In this document: in pieces, positions 12,101 through 25,231 of the stretch
Layout of the letters: every line of letters begins with the position of its first letter
How positions within the stretch are numbered: the stretch's first letter is position 1
The notes under the pieces: generated by a model
Told to the model about the DNA's origin: nothing
Database searches by the model: none
What the model saw: the letters and a program-made list of their open reading frames with translations, nothing else
Program-made: the position numbers and the translations under genes
Assembly: GCA_018697195.1 (NCBI GenBank)
Contig: CM031858.1
Location: 133,309,715 to 133,373,714 of the forward strand
Source: Certhia americana
Lineage: Eukaryota; Chordata; Aves; Passeriformes; Certhiidae
Reading direction: 5' to 3'
DNA length: 64,000 nucleotides

Positions 12101-15100
12101 CTAAAAAGAGGGATGTAAAATTGTAGTACACCTTGATTTCTAGAAATGCAGCACCAGGAAATGCTTTACAGCTCATTTCAAGTCAATGCAACTTCAGGGG
12201 ACTGTAAGCTGTTCCCAGAACCATTCTCTGAAGACACAGCACTAAGGTATTGTCCATAGTAACGCTGAAGCCCTGATTTCTGTGTCCAGACAAGGTCTGC
12301 CCAGACTGCACTCATCTTAATTAGGTTCTTAGCAAAGATCTTTGCTTCTGTGATCTCTAACCTTGCCCGTGCTGAGATTTCAATAAGGTGGACTGTAAGC
12401 TAGACTAGCCCTCTGCAGGTACAGCCACGGAGTCTCTTCTCTTTTGCACTGACCCGCAGGGTGGCTTTGCCAGCAGAGATTTCCTGCAGGCATTCTGCCA
12501 CCTCAGGTGGGTTCTCTGCATGGGGATGCTTCAGAAAGTTGAGGTGCATCAATCAAAAATGTTACAACTGCAGATCCACACTGTTAGTGTGCATATGTTA
12601 AAACCCCAATTTCTGTACCAAGTAGTTGTAATTATGACGATATCTTAATGATGTTGTCTTAATCCTTTTAACACCTGATTTCTTTTGTATGGCTACTTCA
12701 TAGATTAACCATTTAAGCCCATTTCTAGGAGGAAACTGGTAGGTAAAATATGGGAATCAACAGGGACCTCATTTTTCTTTCATCATGAAGTCATCTGTCA
12801 GTGCAGCTCATAACTGGGATTAAGACAGGCAATGTCTATCAGGGGTTGCTAAGGTTTACTTGTCTACACACTTCCTCAGTAACAGTTTGCAAAAATGGGC
12901 AGTGTGAGGTACAGTGATGGAGGAATGGCTGCTGTGAGCACAATGAACAGACCTGTGAAATTTCTAGTCTCTGAAATTCCCTTTGTGTGGGGACCCCCTG
13001 AAGGTGTGTCACCAGCCAACTCCTGCCTGCCACCACCCATCCTTGTGATATGGTTCATACTGCACTCCTCCCTGCCCACCTGGCAAAGCGACCCATCCTG
13101 CTACAAGCCATTAGCACTCAAAAGGCGGGCAAGGGGACTTCCTGCTCCTTCAAAGATAAACAATAAATTAAGAGAAATAAGAAATACCTGTTAAACCTGA
13201 GTATACTCCTTTAAGGAAAGATTCCTTTTATAGCAACAGGGTTCATTCCACAACAAAGAAGGCACTCCAGAGAAGATGCTGATATGCAATACTGATACAT
13301 GAAGTATGGATCTTACAGGATTTTCCATTCTGGTCTGTCTAGTCTATTGACACATAAAAAAAGATCCAGATCTTCAGTTTAACTTCTAAAAAAACCCCAC
13401 AAACCTCTTAGGAAATCCTTTTTACACAGCATATAATTAATATATGAAATAATCACTGGATATTCCTGACAGGTTTAGACTAGCTCTGCATCTATCTTGA
13501 TGGTCTAGCAGCCTTTGTGAGCTGCATCCCTATGAGATGCTGTGGTATGGAGGGCTCAAAACAGTGTGTAAAGGCAGAAACTCAGCTGTTAATTTAAAGA
13601 AAAGTCTCTAGTTTCTGGAGCAAGAAAACTATGTGAGAGCTACGGTAACATCTGGAGCTTTTTGGGGTCAAAGAAAGTTTTTCTGCATTTCAGAAAGGAT
13701 TATGTGCATGCTCAGAAAGCAATTCTAGTGGTGTTACTGGAGAAAGGTTACATCCAAAGACTCAGATTCCACACTTGGTGACTCAGAAAGTAGCACCCAC
13801 ATCACATGTTTTTACAGCAGTGATGTCCACACCTCAGTGAGTTCCCTACACCTTCCTTATGGTGAGGGGAAATGAGGACCCAACAGACTCAGATGGATAG
13901 CTGCTGATAACAATAGCTATGTCCTAGCAGCACCTCTCTCCTTTGTTGGCTGCAGAGAAAATTTAGAGGGAAGTGGAGGTGCCTGCTTTGGTTTAAAGAG
14001 GTTTGGAGAGGGTGAAGCCATCAAGGTGCCTGCTGACTGCAGCTGGGGAGCCATCTGCTTTCCCTGCTCTGAAGGCAGAGCCACCCTAGATGGGGTGCTG
14101 GGAGATGCAGGTTCTGCTTGGTGCTAGATGACTGAAGCAGGCAGCTCTTGCAGCTGTCCATCCTGCCCCTTTGACAGGCACAGTTGCCCCAAAGCAAGGA
14201 TGTGCTCCTCCCGTGAATCATCTGCGTGGTCAGCTGCACAAGTTAATGTGTCACTACATCTCTTGGTCTCTGTGCTCACCACAGCCATGGGCTTAAGACT
14301 GATGCAGAGCAAACAGGACCTGGGCAGGTCTTGCTCAGATGCAGGGCAGCTGAGTAGTAAGGAGAAACAGGAAAGGCAAGTTCAAAGGCAGGTGTGACAT
14401 AAAGAAAAAAGGTGACATAGTTACACCAAGCCAGCAGGCACAGACAGCCCTGTGCAGTCTACTGGTGTCCACTGGACCCCTCCCATCAGGATATACTATG
14501 GCAGCACTGTGTCTCCCACTGGAAATGAGAAGTCTTCCCCAAAGTACCCAGCACAGGCAGGACTGTTAGAGGCAGGATTCTGGAGCAACTCTAAGCCTTG
14601 CTCATCACCACAACATCCTTGTGCACAGGTAATTGCCTCTTCCAAAGCAGCAGCCCTCACAGACCTGAGCCCGGGAGGTGCAAAGCATCTGGGCCATCTC
14701 AGAGATCAGTGCTTCTGAAATACGGTGTGATTGTTACGGTTCATCAAAGCACAGGCTTAACTTTAAACTCCCCAGTCATACAAGTAGTTACTGTCTGACC
14801 CTGTCTCACACCCTAACAGTGTTGCCAAAGGAGGAGGGGAAGAATTGAAATTTTACACCGTGGCATATGGAGTGATTCAGAATTCTTCTAAAATGGAGAT
14901 GGTGAGAATGTTTTTGTCAGGTCTTTGATCCCTTTCAAAAATAGAACCCCCTGGATGTGGTTAGAGAGGGCTCATGCTGTGAGCTGGAGTTTTTGTAATC
15001 ACTGCTGACTGGAACTGCCTGTCAGTCTGATTTGTGCATTTTTTCCAGTCTGTTTTATAATGCAATCAAACTGCTGTTCCCACATTGTAAGAGACACTTC

Positions 15101-18100
15101 ACAGGTTTCTTGGGAGAGGACACCAAGCTCCAAGGCTAATTCATTTTTCCTCTCAAAAAAGAGTTCTCCCATTTTTTCTTCTTAAACTATCTAATTTTAT
15201 AATTACTCAGAGGCTGAAAATTGATTCAACAAATCTTGGGTAATCTCCAGGTGTTTCCCAGACTGGAAACCAGCAATGGAAAAGAGAAAAAATACAGAAT
15301 AAATGAAAAATTCATTTCAAAATTGAGGGACTTTTCTTTATTTTGTGATTCTTAAGTGGCTAAACATCTCTTGTAGAGTGGCACGTCAGGATGTATTTCT
15401 AGGTAGATGTTCACATTCCTGTAAGTGGCCCTAAACCACTGCAGAAACAAGATAACAGAAGCCCTTCAATTTTAGACACCAGCCTTATTTACCTCTGCTC
15501 TGAGGATACTGTAGATAAAACCTTTGAGACCCTAGGACAGACTTACTGAAGAAAGTGGGGCTGCACACCTCCTGTTTCACCATGCTTAGTGGCATGACGT
15601 AGGACCTGGAAGGTCACAGCTCATTCTTCTTGGCCACGGCTGTTGCTGCACCTTGCTAAGGAGACCCTCAGTGCAAACATGAATTGCTCATCCTCCTTAA
15701 AACAGGGAAGAATGAAAAGGAAGGCAAAATTAGGATTGGGGTTTTCTTGTCATCACAAGAGCCCATGCCTTGTTCCATCTGTGTGGAGAAAAGCTGTCAC
15801 AGAAATGATGTGAGGCTGGCGGTGGAACCTCACTGCCAAAGGAAAACACTGCTGGTAACCTAGAGTGTACAGCTGATATTGATGAGTGATATAAATTTGA
15901 TTGGTAATTCATTTCTTATTAAAACTGACCATTTTTTTCCTTCCTAGCAGAACAGAGTGGAAATGTTTCACATAATCACTGATTTCACTGAAACTTTGAC
16001 AGCATTATCAAGTTCTTTCAAAACTTTCTGATTTTATATGAATCCCATAAAACATCCAAACACTAGGATGTAAACAAAAGACTTCAATAAGCTTAGTTTT
16101 GATATTTCTATTATGTTCCAAACTTGGAATGAAAGGAGGTATTTAATAATCAGTTCTCCCAAGAAAATGTGACATCTCACACAGCTCTAACCATTCTTGC
16201 ATAAGTCTCAAGAAGCCCAGTGATTTCTGCTGATGGACAAGTCTCCTCCTGCACCCAGTGATGCTGCAAAATGTTCAGCACACCTGCCACAAAGGGAATT
16301 CTCATTCACATCCTACTGGATGCTCAGGGTCACCTTCCAGGGCAGCAGCACCAATTGCCAATACCATCTTTTGGGAGAGCACTTTCTGAAGCACACTGAT
16401 GGAAATGTAGAGGTCTTCTCTTACTGCTCAAGTAACCTGGACATGTCTGACAAGTGGGTAGGCCTTACCTTCATCCTTTAGAAGAGAAACAAAAGGCACA
16501 TGCAAATAGTTTTCTTTTGAAGAGAACATGGATGTTGAAGAAATGACAGAGTTCTTGTGAAAAGAGAGCTCTTGGATATTTGCACTAGCACATAGATTTC
16601 TACTCTTGCAGAAAAACTGTGTTTCATTTGTAGAGGACTCTCCTGGGCAGAAGCAGATACCAGACTATTGACTAACAACATAGAATGCATCTTTTTTGTA
16701 GCAAATAACATTTTGTTTGCAACTGGGTGGGCAAGATACCTACAATGGAAGAACAAGACCCAGTAGATACATTACACACTGAATGACACAATAGCTCTCA
16801 CTTGTTCACAGATGGGGGTTTGTAACCAGGTGTTGTCCACAGCTGGCTAATACCACCTATCCTGTTCATATACCTGAGAACTGGAAAGCACAAACAATGA
16901 CCATTCTCACCTACTCCACAATTTACATGTCTTCTGGGTGCTCAATTAGATGAGCTATTTGTACTAAATGGGAACAGCAGGAATACAGTAATGTTGGCTA
17001 AAAAAGAAAGCTGAAGCAAGGGGAATTTCAGAGCAGCTTTAGGGCCTGAAAACAGCTGCAGTCCTCCTGGTTTTGCTACAGGAAGGTGGTAAGGAGTGCT
17101 AGAAATGACTCTGGTTGTGACAGAAAGAAAAAAATTTCAATTTATGAGCAGGCTGCTCTCTTTAAGCATTGTAGTAGCTTTCAGATGCTATCTTTGGGGA
17201 GAGGGACTGGCTTGATGGAGGGAGTGAGGAGCTCTCACATAGCATCACCCCTCCAAATGTGCAGGATGGCAAGCATCTGCTGCAAGCCCAGGTGGTCTGC
17301 ACTACCCCACCAGCACAGGAGCAATGGCAGGGATGGCCCAGCCAGGCCAGGCCCTCATGTGAATTAGCACCACTGACATTTCACTGATGGGCTTTTGCCA
17401 TGGCGTGGTGCTGCAGGATATTTTGGTCAAGATCCTGTGTACACATGGGACAAAGCATCTTTAGCAATGATGCTGGGTAGCTTGGTGCCTGAAGTATGCT
17501 AGGGAAAGACCTGTCACTGCTTTAATTACATTCAAACGTGCACAGCTAGAGTGAGTCATACCATGAGCAGGTCAGGAACTGATTAACCAGTTTACTGTGA
17601 AATGGAAGGGTAGCCCCTTCCTTTCCTTCCACCTGGCCCCTTTAGATCAGACCTTGTTAGGAAGAAAGACATTTATTTACCTAGGTGCAAAAAAATATGG
17701 TCCTGCCTCTCAGATCCCCACCACTAAGTGCCAGTGGGAGAGCAGGAGTGGGAGAGAGCCCAGGAATGTTATTTGGTAGGAAGACATGTTAGGACAGCAC
17801 TAGGAAAACAAGGAAAAGACAACTCTTTTTAAAAAAGTTGACTAAGCATCAGTGTGTCTGAGCAGCAGCTTGGGGGATCAGTGCAAAATATTTGATGAAT
17901 CATTCAAATTTGAATTGTAGGAATTCAACTGCTCCATTATGAGTTTCAAGTGGAGAAAGAATTCCTTAAGGAAGGATATAAAAAGCTGTTATTGATATAA
18001 GTATTTTTTCCTATGAAGGTTAAAGTGTGTTAAATATGTTGGTAAATAAAACCAAGAGAATATCAGAGGATGTCTCATTTACATAAACAGTGTGTTGGCA

Positions 18101-21100
18101 ATCCAGAAATACCATCCCCAGGAGTTAATTCCACAGGTTTATATTGGAAGTCAATGCCATTCCAAGGAGCAGGAGGCTGAACTGGAGCCTGACACCCTGG
18201 GTCTGCTCCAAGCCTTTCAGCAATACTTGGCTGGACACACAGGTGCACAGTTACATGGCTAATTACTTCCATTCCATATGGGAATTAGAAGAGGAGAAAA
18301 TTATTATTATCTATTTAAGCACATGGTTACCTGAGTGCAGTGTGTGGCTACAGTGCTCTGTGTGAAATTGCACTCTCAGTTAAACAACATCTGGATTTCT
18401 GTCTGAGGGCTGGTCCAGACTCAACTTCAAGTGATATTTTTATACCTCACTTAAGAAGGAGACTGGGATGTTAAGAGATTCTGGCTGATACTGGTAAATC
18501 AGTGCTTCAAACACTGTCAAAACTTAACAGGTCTGAAGATATGTTGACCACGCTCTGAATTGATGTGTACTTGCTGAACTTGATATGTTGCTCAAAAGAG
18601 ACCAAAAGAAACCTTGAAAGAATAGTTAATTCAGGCATTATGTTTGAAAGGGCAAAGAAGAGAGCAATGTTTCCAGACCTGGGAGTTAGATTTTGGGGTT
18701 TTGTAGGTTTAGAGTTGGGGTTTGTGTTTGGTTGGGGTTTGGGGGCTGTTTTTTGGAGGGCTTTTTTTAGAGGTTTTTTTTTTGAGTTTCAGGGCATATG
18801 GAGTATTTTCAAGTCCATCTCTGTGGACTCCCCAGGAAATTCAGTGGACTTTGTGGATTCAGTGGACTCTGAGTGGAGAGGTCCCTGGCTCTGTGCTCTG
18901 AACAAGGGGAGACAGTTACACCTGTAATTGTCAGTAAGCAATGAAGGACATCTTCCAGGTTCCATTGTTCTGTTCTGCTTTTACATTTGGAGAGCTTCTC
19001 AGCTTCATGGATTTCTGGAAGACCTTGACAGCCAGGGATGCTTAAGGAGCCAAAGAACTTATAATGTGTTTGACTTGTCTGTGTTGAGCTGTTGTCTTCA
19101 AGGTCACTGTGGGAGTGGGTTCAAGACACCCTGTGAGACTGACAGGCTGGATCAGACATGGATGCTGTAGCATAGGCAACTCCTTCACCCTCCTCCTCAC
19201 ACCAGGTCAGAGCTGACTGCAGACTCCCTGGGACTGCAACAGATGTGAAACAGGAGGATTTCCTTTTCCATTGCTAAGTAAAGAATTTCAAACCAGCACT
19301 TGCAAGTTAGGCTGATTAGTGGGCTCACTTCCTTAACAGCCCTGAACATGGGGCCTGGTCTTAGCAGAAGTCAAAATTCACCTTGGCTTCACTGGGCAGG
19401 GACCTGCTTAAGCTGAATCCTTCATCATACCACAGTGCTGTTACCCTGCTGATTCTCCACATCCCGGTAACATGCAGCATCCACATATCAGCATGCCACC
19501 AGCAACTCCACATTGCATTTACAGCATCAGCTGATTTGCAGTGAAGGAGAAACACTAAGAGATCCTCTCCATCAGATGGACTACTGAAACTACCCCACCA
19601 GCAGCTGCACTAATACACTGTGTGGCAGAAGTCCTTCCCTCCCCTAGGGAAATGGAGCTCAGTTGGTTCTTGAAATGACAGACAGCACACCTTCAAGGTG
19701 GAGTTGATCTGTACTCAAAACAATTCTTATCCGTCCATCTACCTTCTAGGAAGTGTTTGGTGCTCCTTTCAAGTGGGGTCAGCTAGGCAGACCCACAGAA
19801 ATGTGAGTGCCACTTCCCTGTGCCTGAGAATCACTAGCTCCACAGTGATGACATTGTCAAGTCACATGCACGAGGTTGATTATTCCTCCAGTGTGGGCCC
19901 ATAATTACCCATCCGTGCCCAGAAGGGCAGGCAAGCTCTCCCGCAGTTCACAGGAAATAATTACAGAGCAGCTCACCTTCCTGCGGTACAAAACTCTTCC
20001 TGATACATCCCAGAGGCACCAGCAGCATTACTCATCGTGGGTGATGTTTCCCAGCCTGATTCTCATGCCCTGGCTCAGCCATCCATCCCATGCCATCTGA
20101 GGCTGGTCCAGCCCAGGACAGCACATTGATGCAGGAGAGTTGGGGAGGAAGTGAAGGACACAGCTCTGGCTGTGGGAAGCAGCCTATCAAGAAATGCTTG
20201 TTTAACACATGGCAGATCAGCCTGCCTCAGGAGTGAGCTGTTTGTGTAAATCAAATAGCTTCTCATGAGTCAGGAGCCCAACCCCTCATTACAGAGTCAC
20301 ATATTTTTAGAAATTGCTGTAATTCAGGGATTTTTATTGTTAACATTTGTTGGCTTTCATGTACCAGCGTGAGGTGGAATCTGACTCCTTAGAATTGTTA
20401 AGAGCATGGGTTTCTGTGTACTTCCAGGCTTTCAAAGAGAGTGAAAGCCTGGAAAGGGATACCAGGCAACCCATGTTCATTTGCCAACAGATCAGTCCTT
20501 CTCTGAATGCTTTTGAGGGCCCCTTTCCTAAAAATGACATCCACAGACTCTAAATTCTCTGGAGGCACTACTGGAAATGATCACATATGGCTGAGAATGC
20601 TGAAATTAAATTTGTAATACTCAGCTGCTGTAATCTTCAAACAGTGCTAAGTGGTTGAAAGAGGCAGCAACCACCTTCCAAAGCTCTTTCCAAGTACATA
20701 TGAGAGATATCAAGATATATCTCTCCTATATCAAGAGAGTCACTTGTCAGCCGCAGCAGGTGCCCACTTCTGACCAGCCCTTAGGAAGTCACACTGAGCA
20801 TGATTGCCATACAGATCTTTAGAGAAACTTCATAAAATATAAGATGAAAAATATTTATTGAATTGTCTAGTCTAGCTAGCTACCCATCCATCTCTTGTAA
20901 GTGGAAAGTGAACAATTTGCAGCAGAAGACTAAAAGTTTAAAGTGCGTGGGAGTAACGAAAAACAACCATAGAAGAATGAAAAAAGCTCTTTACCAACAT
21001 TGCCTAGCTGCTGCAGTAGTAGAAAACAAACCTACAAATTACTTTCAGAGCTCTATATTTTCATTGTTTTAAAAACTAAAGCCCATTTTTCAGAGCATTA

Positions 21101-22730
21101 CAAAAACATCCTGCCTGCAAGATAGGCTTTTATGTTTTTTAGCACTGATTGCAAACATAAGTGCAGGTATGTGGTTGGTGTGAGAGCCCTCAGGGATGAG
21201 GAGCTCCACATGGGGGTGTTTCAGAAAGTCTCTGTAAACCAGTGTTTCCACCCCTGTTTTAATTAATTCCACAGTGGGCACTCGCTGACAACAGTGTTTC
21301 ATCCTACTGCAGGATTTCCTGGGAGGTTTTGAGACGCAGTAAGACAAGGCAAAGCACACACTGTTCCCAAGGCATGGCAGTGCATGCCAAGAGCACTGCT
21401 GGATACTGGGCTTCTGCCTGTGATGATGGGTGGGAAAGGGGGCAGCAGAGGAGAGCTGAGCTTGGCAAGCATCTGCTTGGTTGATTTGTGTCCACACACA
21501 CCTGCTTATCCTACATATGGTATGCCCTCCTATATGTGGTGATGCCCTCCAAGGTTATTTTGCCTGCAGGTCCCTCTGCTCAGTGTTCTGCTCGCAGACC
21601 ATGCTGAGGCCCTCCTGGTTTGGGACAATCTCCCTGGATGAGCATGTCTGTGGGGAGAAGTTCACATCCCTTGGCATAAAGATGCATCCCAAAGGAGTCA
21701 GCAACCTATGGGCACCACTGCCCGCGGATCGTTCTCACTCTCCTTTGGGGCACATGGCAAATCCTCAACTCCCCCGTTTCACATGACAGGAAGGTGTAAC
21801 TTCAAGTTATTTTTTTGAGCTGTTGCTTTCCCTGCAAAAGTTTTGTTTTGATACGCACCCTCGTGCTCAGCATCTTTGCTTTGTAGTGGCTTTTGCAGTC
21901 CCTACTTGTGTATCAAGAGGAAGATAGAGCTTGATGCTCAGTTCGAATCATCTGCTCCAGACCTCATCTCTTCAGATTGGGCTTGACAAACAAAACCCCC
22001 TCTGGGAAATAAAGGGTTCAGACTCAACAGGCAAGTAAGGCCTCCTGAAGGACTCTTTCATGTAGAGCTGAAGAGAATAGAGTGTATCAGAGTTTTAAAG
22101 ACATAATGCCATCAGAGAGGTGTACAGGCTCCATACAGGAGGGACCCTTCTTCATATGTTGAAGGGTCCCTCCTGTAAATAAATTTAAATAAATAGAAGA
22201 TTAGTCTTCAGACCAAAAAATTGATGCCTTTTATGAGTAATAAAGCACAAAGATTTTTTTTTTTTTTAATGGATGAAACTGTCATACAATACAAAATAAT
22301 CTGACTCTTTTGATGTATTGATAAGCCAAATTCATATTTCACCTTGGGAAAATAATGCATCATCTGGTTTGCCACTGGGCAGATGCCTGACAGACCAGGG
22401 TGTTGATGCTGCTGAGGCTGGGATTAGCTTTTGTGTCACAGGCTAGTCTGAGGGAATATGTTTCATGTCTTGGGCTCCAGTACTTTTCAGAGGTGATGGG
22501 ATGGAAGCTGATAGTCACTATCATTGTTTGGAACTACGGGCAGCCACTTGAAGCAACATTGTGTATGAAACAGCATGCAAGTCATGCTCCCCGTGGCCCA
22601 TGGCTCTGCTGCCCAGCCAGCATGCACATATCCCTGCCATGTCCAGCCCCCCACATGTCCTGCTGCCATGGGCTCCCCTGGGCCATGGATGGAACCTGCA
22701 GCAGGGGCTGCAGTTGTGCGTGGGCCCGGC
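9104..22730. other. Intergenic, no gene seen
   Basis: About 13.6 kb upstream of ODF1 without a recognisable exon, RNA gene or CpG island. Notable small structures are a G-rich tract with short direct repeats (18681-18868), a 9-bp-arm hairpin at 20702-20725 and a perfect 17-bp-arm hairpin at 22134-22177. A weak CR1-tail-like stretch with ATAGAATCATA lies near 11107-11140. Confidence 0.55.
22134..22177. repeat. Perfect inverted repeat (17-bp arms, 10-bp loop)
   Basis: The left arm TACAGGAGGGACCCTTC (22134-22150) is the exact reverse complement of the right arm at 22161-22177. The 10-base spacer between them contains CATATG. It lies 0.76 kb upstream of the ODF1 start codon. The arms are GC-mixed, not a simple repeat, so the symmetry is unlikely to be chance. 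The function is unknown. Confidence 0.9.
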
Positions 22731-22734
22731 TGCA

Positions 22735-22781
22735 GTTCCCATAGCGACAGCAGAACCGTGCTGTCCTGACCCGTGATGTCA
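22735..22781 (+). promoter_or_regulatory. ODF1: ODF1 proximal promoter: X-box-like and CRE-like sites
   Basis: At 22735-22748, GTTCCCATAGCGAC matches the RFX X-box pattern GTHNYYATRRNAAC with one mismatch. At 22774-22781, TGATGTCA is a one-base variant of the CRE palindrome. Both are 115-165 bp upstream of the start codon at 22898. RFX2 and the CREM-tau activator are known drivers of post-meiotic germ-cell genes, which fits a sperm-tail gene. There is no TATA box at a clear distance. Binding is inferred. Confidence 0.5.
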
Positions 22782-22897
22782 CAAGGCGGCTGCTGAAGGC
22801 TGCAGTAACAGCCGCAGCTCAGTGCCACACACACCATCAGATGAAGCTCTCGGGGCACGCACACTTACTCCTGCCCTGACACACTTACAGCCTGACA

Positions 22898-23627
22898 ATG
22901 TCGACACACTGCCACTGCCCCTGCCCGGGAAGCTCCATGCACAGCTTGAAACACATACAGAGGCAGATGAGACTGATGGACCTGCGCCTGCAGCTGCTCC
23001 GTGACAAACTCTGTGCAGCCCGCACACACAGGATGTGTTCCCTTCCTTGCTGCTGCCTGCCGCTGCCCTGCTGCCCCCGGCCCCCGAGAAGATGCTTCTC
23101 ATCAAGGCTGGATCTGGAGCGCCGACTGGACAGGTAAGAGAGAGCTGCCTGCTTTCTGCAGACATTGCAACTTTTAGGGGAGGATAAAGGGAGCTCCTGC
23201 TATCAGGAGCAAAGGTTGAAACATTAAGTAGGGTGGGAGCGAAATAGCCATTTTGGAGAAATAAGTTGAAATAAATTGAAATGGAAGGTAAAGATTGTTT
23301 TCTTGTTTTAATTTCAGATTGAGAAGACTTAGCAGGATGTTATCCTCATGCTGCAGTGACAATAGTTTGGCTTTGATCGATGTGAAGGGTTTTGACCCCA
23401 GGGACATCTGTGTCATGGTGAAAGACGGGAAGGTGACTGTGTCAGCGGAGCACAAGGAGGAACACAACACCTGCACGTCAAAGACCCGCAACTACAAGAA
23501 ATTCACGAAGGAATTCTGCCTGCCGCCAGGGGTGTGTGAGAATGAGGTGACCTACTCAGTGGACTGCAACAGCCTCATGAAGATTGAAGCAGTTCCCAAG
23601 TGCTGCCCTTGTCTCTGTGACTACTGA
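22898..23627 (+). CDS. ODF1: ODF1, outer dense fibre protein 1 (HSPB10-like), two exons
   Basis: The coding exons are 22898-23133 and 23318-23627. The junction is CAG|GTAAGA to TTTCAG|ATT, which splits an Arg codon, and the intron is 184 bp. The product is 181 residues. Residues 39-66 are Cys-rich (CSLPCCCLPLPCC). A basic, Leu-rich helix follows (about 70-87). The alpha-crystallin/HSP20-like domain (about 92-165) carries VKGFDPRDICVMVKDGKVTV and a KEFCLPPGV segment that line up with mammalian ODF1. ODF1 is a structural protein of sperm-tail outer dense fibres and the head-tail connection. This protein ends in KCCPCLCDY and lacks the long Cys-X-Pro repeat tail of mammals (about 250 residues in human). 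I chose ATG 22898 (A at -3); ATG 22937 in the same frame (168 residues, weaker context) aligns better with the human start and is a real alternative. The position between UBR5 and KLF10 confirms orthology. Confidence 0.9.
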
Positions 23628-23741
23628 GCTGCAGCAGCCATCAATCCAGCCGCAGTCATTCCTCTTCCTCACCCCTTCTCCTCCTTGTCTTTAGGTGTGT
23701 CTCAATAACTGTGTGTCAACAGCTTCTCTTACCACTTCCAC

Positions 23742-23747
23742 AATAAA
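23742..23747 (+). terminator. ODF1: ODF1 polyadenylation signal
   Basis: There is a canonical AATAAA 115 bp after the ODF1 stop, with a TGTGTGAG-type GU-rich stretch about 20 bp downstream. This implies a short 3' UTR ending near 23765. Confidence 0.8.
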
Positions 23748-23769
23748 AGACTGCACTCAGAGCAGATTG

Positions 23770-25231
23770 TGTGAGCCTCATTTTTAAGGGGTTTGGCAAA
23801 AAGGGGAGTGCCGTCAGGAAAACACAAAAGATGGTTTTGGGCGTACATGACTGTGGTCACTTGCAGGGTACAGAAGGCAGGGTGGTACCTGTATGAAGAA
23901 TACATACAATCTCATGGATTTTAAAGGCTGAGAGGCACCACTTATGATCAGTCACACTTCTGTAAGGACACTTTTCTCAATCCAGCCTCTTGTATTTGAG
24001 CTCTAGGGTATTTCCAGGAAGAAAATCTTAATTATAGACACCTTGAGGGGAGGGGCCTTCTCCCAAAAAAATAAAACTGTACTCTTTGCTCCCTTGGTTT
24101 GGTTTATGCGGAGACTGCCTGGCTGGGAAAAGCTGTGGATGAAGAACAGAGAAGTTTTCCTTAGAAGAGTTGGGACTAGGGTAGAACACTTGCCAGCTGA
24201 GGAGGGGATGACAGTATTTCCTGCTGAATCAATGGCTCCAAAATAATACGAAAACATTTTTCATGTTGGGAGAGGGGGAAGAATTGTCAGTATAATTGCT
24301 TGAAGGCAATAGTAACTTTGCTGCCCTGGCCTCAGCACTTGGGTATGCACTCCTATGGGAAGTAGCATTACCTCCCACTGCAGAAAGGTGTGTACAGAAC
24401 ATCCCTGGTGCCTGCATTTACCAGCCACCTGGGCCAGCATCTCCCCAGTGAGCACCACCTGGTTCAGGCTTCATGAGTCTCTGGGGCTGGAGGGAGGAAG
24501 GTTACCACCTCCTCATGTGATGCACTCCCCTGCAGCAGATTTTCCTAACAGGGAACTCTGTGTTTTACGTTGTGCTGGCACAGAATCTGATGTTCCCTAA
24601 CCTGCCAGGGGAGAGGGTAAGCACCTGTGGACCAGTGCTGTGCAGGTGTGCTGCACCCTTGAAACTCTTTCGAGTGGAGTGTTGTCCCTGCCATTAGCCT
24701 GGGTGAGAAATGCAGATGGTTGCTGTCACACATGAGGACTCTGGCCCCTAAAGGACCCTCATACCAACTGGGCCAATATGTTCCAGTGCAGCCAAGGGGT
24801 CCCCAGTGCCAAAAGCACCCACTCACTGCTGCAGAAGGGAATATTACTCTGGAAACACACCTAAAGAAAGCAAATCCAGTCCTTTATTTACAGCCTGCAA
24901 ACAGACAGCCTCACTTTGACAGTTTACTTTCTTCTTATGAAGGTGGTGAATCCTAGGGGAAGGGTTACAGAGCAGTGAGTCCATGGCTGGGAGCACCACG
25001 GCTGGGGGAGGCCCTTGGCTCCATCACCACCTGCTCCTGTTGCTTCAGTCAAACATTTTGCAAGCAGATCAGCTGAGGATCAGTTTAGCTTGGCTATAAA
25101 CAGCTTGGTAATTTAGCTTTGGTGCAAGAAATTAACTGTTTCTGGGATTTTTTCAGCATCCTGCTACCACTTAAAATAACACCTGTTAATAAATGTTTAA
25201 CTTTATGTGCTTAGTGTGTAGCTGGGTCAAT
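23770..25231. other. Intergenic, no gene seen
   Basis: Non-coding sequence after ODF1. Open frames are 93 residues or shorter and overlap on both strands. No repeat that I can name. Confidence 0.5.

Noticed and set aside
21941..21950. GTTCGAATCA resembling a tRNA B box
   Set aside because: No matching A box, anticodon stem or acceptor stem can be formed around it.
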